Virus record (IMG/VR): IMGVR_UViG_3300029258_001356
Span: 1-61,740 of that record
Source: a virus
Length of the DNA: 61,740 nucleotides
Strand: one strand, 5' to 3'
A program made the translations under genes and the position numbers. This document shows, piece by piece, positions 58,020 through 61,740 of this stretch (position 1 is its first letter; every line of letters begins with the position of its first letter). The notes under the pieces were generated by a model. It searched no databases. It was not told the origin of the DNA and saw only the letters and a list, made by a program, of their open reading frames with translations.

Positions 58020-58500
58020 CTACTTGCCGATCGGAAACGTACAGTAGGAATTGGTATAGGAATACTCCCGTGGTCGACTTCCTTTAGTGTATCACCTTTG
58101 ATTATAACCTCAGGGAGGGGGAAGGCCTGGCAGGACCTTCGAAACCCTGAGTCTCTTTCCATGGAGGAAAAGAGTATGAGTAGGCAGAGGATGATGGGAC
58201 TTGCACCCATTAACTTAAGCTCCCTCCTGTAGTTGATTGCCCATTCCTACAGGCCACATCCTCATAAGTAGGCTCCCGGAGCATTTCTGCCCCAGTCGTC
58301 TCGAACGACAAGCCAGATGGTCGAGAACCCCTGAAGCTTGGGAGCCATAAGGCGGGGAGAGAGAAGCGAATGAGAGATGACCAACAAACGGGATTGCTGG
58401 CAAGATGAGATGGTGCCAAGAACCATCAAAGAAAGGCGGAAACCTTTCGAAGGATGCTTCTCTTCTCCCCTGAGTTTTGATGAGTGAGTATGAGAAGGGC
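58020..58500 (-). ncRNA. 480-base structured non-coding region with multiple long helices
   Basis: No credible gene. Inverted repeats: CTCAGGG/CCCTGAG (58109-58151) with an inner GAAGGCC-type stem; CTCTTTCC/GGAAAAGAG (58152-58172); GAGGATG/CATCCTC (58187-58263), which on the minus strand also has a T-arm-like ATGGG/CCCAT with loop TGCAAGT and a GG-containing D-arm-like hairpin; GGCTCCC/GGGAGCC (58271-58346); and GGGGAGAGAGAAGC (58354-58367) with GCTTCTCTTCTCCCC (58456-58470), one bulge, enclosing GATGG/CCATC and GAAAGG/CCTTTC hairpins. Two units are tRNA-sized with 7-pair closing stems. The strand is assumed from neighbours. It may be a viral ncRNA, tRNA-like array, or long leader. Confidence 0.5.
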
Positions 58501-58725
58501 TTAACCCTTCTTCTTTTTCTTGTCCTTCTTCTCCTTCTTCTCTGGAGTTGCTACATAGGTTACTGAGTCATCAATAACATATGCCTTTGTGTCTCCACGG
58601 ACAATTGGCTTGCTCGTAACATGAGCTATTCTCTTCAGGTCCTTCAATGACCTGACTACGACTTCGCCAGAACCACTAGGGGTCTTGACAGCTTTTTCTG
58701 TCTTTACTACTACCGGTAGATTCAT
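58501..58725 (-). CDS. Small protein with Lys-rich tail (74 aa)
   Basis: 74 residues: MNLPVVVKTEKAVKTPSGSG, a strand-rich middle (KAYVIDDSVTYVATP) and a KKEKKDKKKKKG end. TAGGAGG precedes the ATG. Its stop borders the structured RNA region. Another Lys-tailed protein; may bind RNA or DNA. Confidence 0.62.
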   Translation of the reverse strand: MNLPVVVKTEKAVKTPSGSGEVVVRSLKDLKRIAHVTSKPIVRGDTKAYVIDDSVTYVATPEKKEKKDKKKKKG

Positions 58726-59278
58726 TTTGTTTTCCTCCTATCTCTTTCACATTATCAGGAAACGTGGCTTTGTATTCCGTTTTGAACTTCGTCTCAGGAA
58801 TCTCCACCTTAGCTCCTGGTGTGAATCTAATTGTTTCTTCTTCAGTGCGTGGCATAGAGACTCTCCCTTCCTTCCTCAGCTCATTAGATATCATCTCCAT
58901 GAGTCCCATTATCATATCATCTCTAGCTCCTTTGCCAAACAAGTCTTCAGCTACGCACATCTGATGCTGAAGACCTGACATCATAAATCCAGAATGCAAT
59001 TGAATCATGAATAACTTCTCTTCACGATCGTCTTTGATTAGACCGCTCTCTTTCGCCTTAATAGTAGCAGAGCACATCACTCCTGCAGAATTACCACCAA
59101 GCTCCTTACAGAACAAGTCAATGTTCTCTTGAAGGAACTCTCTCGTTCGATCTAAGAAGTTCAATGTCTCGTCGGAGAATCCTAGTTTCCTAGCTCTCAC
59201 TAACATCTCATCAGTACTCTCGGTCTCATCCGTTAGGATTGGACCCTTGTTCTCGTTCGCTCCTATCATCTTTCTCAT
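58676..59278 (-). CDS. Hypothetical protein (200 aa)
   Basis: 200 residues, helical; DETLNFLDRTREFLQENIDL, IQLHSGFMMSGLQHQMCVAEDLFG and a central ARDDMIMGLMEMI. ATG 59269 is an alternative start. Its final ~17 residues overlap the next gene. Not recognised. Confidence 0.6.
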   Translation of the reverse strand: MRKMIGANENKGPILTDETESTDEMLVRARKLGFSDETLNFLDRTREFLQENIDLFCKELGGNSAGVMCSATIKAKESGLIKDDREEKLFMIQLHSGFMMSGLQHQMCVAEDLFGKGARDDMIMGLMEMISNELRKEGRVSMPRTEEETIRFTPGAKVEIPETKFKTEYKATFPDNVKEIGGKQNESTGSSKDRKSCQDP

Positions 59279-59615
59279 CTCCCGTTTTATCGTCCTTTTG
59301 GATAGTATTTGGTAACCTTTCAGCGTTTATAAACTTTTCTCTGTTTTCGAGCATCTCTCGTATGATGTCTCGTGCAGCCTCTAGATCTCCTACTCTCCCC
59401 AATCTCTTCTCGATTTGATTCAGCCTCTCCTGGAGATCATCCCAATTCACGAAGTATCCCTCTCCTACTCTCCGAGCCTTGTGGTTGTCCGAGGAACCTA
59501 TCTGAGAACCCCAGATGTGTTGCACTAGGGAGTATGGTGCTTTTATGAAGACACCGAGCTTATCGTATCCAATCTCTACGTCCTTCTTTATCACCAAGTT
59601 TAGTTTCTCTGTCAT
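59226..59615 (-). CDS. Hypothetical protein (129 aa)
   Basis: 129 residues. MTEKLNLVIKKDVEIGYDKL, then HIWGSQIGSSDNHKARRVG and VNWDDLQERLNQIEKRLG (coiled coil), with a charged, Asp/Lys-rich tail overlapping the next gene. TAATG overlap with the upstream gene fixes the start. Unknown. Confidence 0.6.
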   Translation of the reverse strand: MTEKLNLVIKKDVEIGYDKLGVFIKAPYSLVQHIWGSQIGSSDNHKARRVGEGYFVNWDDLQERLNQIEKRLGRVGDLEAARDIIREMLENREKFINAERLPNTIQKDDKTGDEKDDRSEREQGSNPNG

Positions 59616-59743
59616 TATCCATGCCTCTCGTCTCTTCTTATTACTCTAACCTCATCAGACTCATCGTCATAAACGGTCAACACCCACACATCAGGAGAAC
59701 ACCCTTCGACTTTGTCTTTTCTTTTTTCTAGTATGTGCTTCAT
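59615..59743 (-). CDS. Small hypothetical protein (42 aa)
   Basis: 42 residues, MKHILEKRKDKVEGCSPDVW then VLTVYDDESDEVRVIRRDE. Overlaps both neighbours (ATGA-type at 59743, TAATG at 59615). Not recognised. Confidence 0.6.
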   Translation of the reverse strand: MKHILEKRKDKVEGCSPDVWVLTVYDDESDEVRVIRRDERHG

Positions 59744-59907
59744 CCGAACAACGCCTCCATCTTAGGAGGAAAAAACAACTCCCATATAGCCTTGAACCAA
59801 TTGAATCTCTTTCCGGTCAACACTCTCTCAAATCTCCAGCTCTTAATTCTGAGCTTGAAGATTTCCCATCTTGCTTCGAATGGAAGATGAACTTGTATCC
59901 TCTTCAT
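59740..59907 (-). CDS. Small hypothetical protein (55 aa)
   Basis: 55 residues from ATG 59907 (ATGA overlap with the preceding TGA). MKRIQVHLPFEARWEIFKLR then Trp/Phe-rich FNWFKAIWELFFPPKMEALF, possibly membrane-associated or amphipathic. Unknown. Confidence 0.58.
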   Translation of the reverse strand: MKRIQVHLPFEARWEIFKLRIKSWRFERVLTGKRFNWFKAIWELFFPPKMEALFG

Positions 59908-60146
59908 TGTTTCTCCTTCCATATATCATAGCGCCAAGTAGGGTTGTGAACTACTTCCCTTCGGCATATCTTACAGAGCCATTGCCTACGCCCATCAGGG
60001 CGCTTGACAAGACAACACTGTGTTTCCTTTGTGCATTCACAGCAGTGCATCTTATGCTCTGTCTCAAAGACTTCTACCTTACCTGTAGCCTTAGCAAGTT
60101 TAATCTTGTCAAACCTACTCGTGCGTTTTCTTTTCTTTTTCTTCAT
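59904..60146 (-). CDS. Zinc-ribbon protein (80 aa)
   Basis: 80 residues: Lys/Arg-rich start, then HCCECTKETQCCLVKR and WLCKICRREVVHN, a CxxC...CxxC zinc site with extra Cys. Likely nucleic-acid binding. In the accessory part of the leftward operon. Confidence 0.65.
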   Translation of the reverse strand: MKKKKRKRTSRFDKIKLAKATGKVEVFETEHKMHCCECTKETQCCLVKRPDGRRQWLCKICRREVVHNPTWRYDIWKEKQ

Positions 60147-60369
60147 TGTATCTATCTATTCCTTTTGATAACTCATCTTTAGCACAGATGAAATCATGCA
60201 TAGTCAATGGGACTTTGTTATCAATCCAAAAGTTCCACTTATATCCCTGAGGCGTCCAGATAGGTCTGACTCCCATGAGAGGAATTAGTATTCCTATTCC
60301 TTCTTCCTTTCTGTCTACAGAGATTGATGTTTGCCCATCAATCGTAACGATTCTATATGAAAACTCCAT
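60115..60369 (-). CDS. Hypothetical protein (84 aa)
   Basis: 84 residues, beta-rich first half (SYRIVTIDGQTSISVDRK, GIGILIPLMGVRPIW) and a charged helical end overlapping the next gene. GGAGGA precedes the ATG. Not recognised. Confidence 0.6.
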   Translation of the reverse strand: MEFSYRIVTIDGQTSISVDRKEEGIGILIPLMGVRPIWTPQGYKWNFWIDNKVPLTMHDFICAKDELSKGIDRYNEEKEKKTHE

Positions 60370-60378
60370 TGTGTCCTC

Positions 60379-60771
60379 CTATGAAGTGCAAATTGTGACT
60401 CTGGTCGAGACATCCCCGCTCTTCTTCTTCGCCTGCCCTACTAAACGCCTCGGCTTGGTGCCAGAGGAAGAAGTCGAGCGAGCAGAGAGCATCTCTTTAA
60501 CCGGTCTCATTTGCTCCTCTTTCATTCTTAAGTATTTCTTCTTATCACGCATGTGCGCAAAGAACTTCCAGTTGCAATACTCACACCCTAGATACTCTAC
60601 CTTGCGCTTTCCTTTTGAATCAAGAATCATTAGCTTACACTGCTTGAGCTTGTGACATCCCTTCCTACAGTAGTGTGACCGCATGTATGCTTTGTTAGCA
60701 TTAGCCATTTTCATAATGTAGTCAATCTTCCACATGAATATCTTATGGTCTATCCATTCGTAAAGTTTCAT
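60379..60771 (-). CDS. Zinc-binding basic protein (130 aa)
   Basis: 130 residues. Helical start, then HYCRKGCHKLKQCKLMILD and VEYLGCEYCNWKFF, Cys/His residues for a zinc site, then a basic Ser/Lys-rich end. AT the junction the ATG overlaps the preceding TGA. Unknown; may bind nucleic acid. Confidence 0.62.
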   Translation of the reverse strand: MKLYEWIDHKIFMWKIDYIMKMANANKAYMRSHYCRKGCHKLKQCKLMILDSKGKRKVEYLGCEYCNWKFFAHMRDKKKYLRMKEEQMRPVKEMLSARSTSSSGTKPRRLVGQAKKKSGDVSTRVTICTS

Positions 60772-61235
60772 TTTCCTTTCTCCTTAGGCATTGGAATTGG
60801 CGTAGGCATGTGAATACTAACATGACCAGGATATAGTCTTTTCATTTCACCATTCTCATTAATCTGTATGTATCCTTTTCCAAATACCTTAATGTCTTCT
60901 TCAACTTCTTGTACAATATCATGTGGTATTGAAACATCAGACCTCATTGGAATTCTAGCTCCATCGTATGATTCTAATTCATTGACAAGAGCCTTGACGT
61001 CTACATCTACTCTGCCTTCCATTCTTAGATATGAATCGTATGCCTCTTTGAGATATACCCACTTGCCATAATACTGACCGATCAATCCTTTCTTCATCTC
61101 ACGAAGTATAGCGTTACTCTCACGGATTCCTATCATCTTATTTGGAAATCCAGGAGTAAAGACTATCAAATCTTTCTTCTCAAGATTCTTGATCTCTTCT
61201 CCAGGCATTATTAGTTTCTCATCAAACGTTATCAT
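60768..61235 (-). CDS. Hypothetical protein (155 aa)
   Basis: 155 residues, alpha/beta: EKKDLIVFTPGFPNKMIGIR, GQYYGKWVYLKEAYDSYLR, ALVNELESYDGARIPMRSDV and a Pro-rich end. No family recognised. Second-last gene before the circular junction in this direction. Confidence 0.62.
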   Translation of the reverse strand: MITFDEKLIMPGEEIKNLEKKDLIVFTPGFPNKMIGIRESNAILREMKKGLIGQYYGKWVYLKEAYDSYLRMEGRVDVDVKALVNELESYDGARIPMRSDVSIPHDIVQEVEEDIKVFGKGYIQINENGEMKRLYPGHVSIHMPTPIPMPKEKGK

Positions 61236-61236
61236 T

Positions 61237-61575
61237 TCAAAACCCCCTCTCTACTCTTTCCTTCTCTGCCTTTGCTGCTGCTTCTACCTCTTCCCTGGAC
61301 AATCCAAAGAACTCTACTATCCATTTGCATGTTGTAACTCCTGCATATAATTCAGGATTCTTCTTCAAATACTCAAGATCAAGTTTTTCGTCATGATATT
61401 CTTTCCAATATTTTATGTGAAAGAAGATCTGTCCTATCGCCATCTGTATATCATTGGATATTCGTATGAACTCTGATGCAGCCCTCTCTCTAGCCCAGTC
61501 CTTGAAGCCAAGATTCATACCATTAAGAACTTTCATTGGGCACATGTCCAATGTGTATTCTGATTTCCCTATCAT
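61237..61575 (-). CDS. Hypothetical protein (112 aa)
   Basis: 112 residues, helical, with ARERAASEFIRISNDIQMAI and HIKYWKEYHDEKLDLEYLKK; ends EAAAKAEKERVERGF. Its end resembles the end of the junction-spanning gene, and the DNA there (CCCCTCTCTA..TTCCTTCTCTGCC) is nearly repeated. Not recognised. Confidence 0.65.
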   Translation of the reverse strand: MIGKSEYTLDMCPMKVLNGMNLGFKDWARERAASEFIRISNDIQMAIGQIFFHIKYWKEYHDEKLDLEYLKKNPELYAGVTTCKWIVEFFGLSREEVEAAAKAEKERVERGF

Positions 61576-61576
61576 T

Positions 61577-61740
61577 TTAAAATCCCCTCTCTATCTTTTC
61601 CTTCTCTGCCAAAGACAAGAGCTTAAACATGTGATGGGCTAGAGGATTTGTTTCTAGTTCTCTTCTGACCTTACACATTGACTCTTCATCTACTGCACCA
61701 ATCCTCAACAGCACTCTATTCTCTGCTTCTCTACCGGTAC
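61577..61740 (-). CDS. Junction-spanning gene, C-terminal part
   Basis: C-terminal portion of the gene that begins at 367 on the minus strand. Bases 61597-61740 duplicate 1-144; the unique end is 61577-61596, finishing with TAA at 61577-61579 and four bases before the next ATG. Listed so that the reading frame can be followed round the circle. Confidence 0.8.
   Translation of the reverse strand, partial: TGREAENRVLLRIGAVDEESMCKVRRELETNPLAHHMFKLLSLAEKEKIERGF
61597..61740. repeat. Terminal direct repeat, right copy
   Basis: Exact copy of bases 1-144; see left copy. Removing one copy leaves 61596 bases. Confidence 0.95.

Noticed and set aside
58210-58419. Short open frames in the structured RNA region
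   Set aside because: Low-quality composition, no ribosome sites, and they cross the long inverted repeats.

Overview
KIND OF ENTITY. The window is the essentially complete genome of an archaeal head-tailed virus (Caudoviricetes-like). The archaeal host is inferred from near-identical TATA boxes of the form CAAAGTATATAAA, an archaeal-type fused primase (PriS-like plus PriL-C-terminal-like), an Hjc-type Holliday junction resolvase and a family B DNA polymerase. The viral nature is shown by a full packaging, capsid and tail module: terminase, portal, MuF-like protein, prohead protease/scaffold, HK97-fold capsid protein, tail tube, tail chaperone with a -1 frameshift, and tape measure. I cannot name the host lineage. 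No integrase or RNA polymerase was recognised. The first 144 bases are repeated exactly at the end (61597-61740), and one gene reads through the junction, so the map is circular (61596 unique bases), from either a circular or a circularly permuted molecule. LAYOUT. 1-1086 (minus): end of a long leftward operon; its TATA box is at 1114-1127. 1141-1590: non-coding divergent region with TGGCCAGAC repeats, palindromes and an AT-rich tract, a likely replication origin and control region. 1592-15661 (plus): replication and nucleotide module. It holds a P-loop ATPase with winged helix, an acidic-tailed OB-fold ssDNA-binding protein, a RecA/Sak4-like ATPase, dNMP kinase, dUTPase/MazG-like protein, two thymidylate-synthase-fold proteins, a uracil-DNA-glycosylase/PolB fusion, primase, Hjc, radical SAM protein and SF2 helicase. 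15663-20771 (plus): operator-like repeats, a second promoter, many small zinc-ribbon, Lys-rich and coiled-coil proteins, and at 18157-18413 three structured RNA elements, two of them tRNA-like. 20871-61575 (minus): structural module, read right to left in the window. It starts with small accessory proteins and a structured RNA region (58020-58500), then dCMP deaminase, terminase, a class II nucleotidyltransferase, portal, several accessory structural proteins, MuF-like protein, protease/scaffold, capsid, repeat-rich fibre or decoration proteins, a 1307-residue LamG adhesin, neck, tail tube, frameshifted tail chaperone, tape measure, tail hub, three His-rich paralogous tip proteins, and finally a transglutaminase-like protein with two small membrane proteins that look like a lysis cassette. 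HOW IT FITS TOGETHER. The divergent promoters at about 1.1-1.6 kb separate rightward early replication from leftward late/structural expression; most genes overlap by ATGA or TAATG, implying translational coupling. The nucleotide genes point to control of uracil and possibly cytosine modification: dUTPase, dCMP deaminase, dNMP kinase, a UDG domain built into the polymerase, and a thymidylate-synthase homologue carrying Asp where dUMP-specific enzymes carry Asn. The most noteworthy items are that synthase pair, the UDG-PolB fusion, the frameshifted tail chaperone, the CCA-enzyme-like protein in the packaging module, and the structured/tRNA-like RNA regions.
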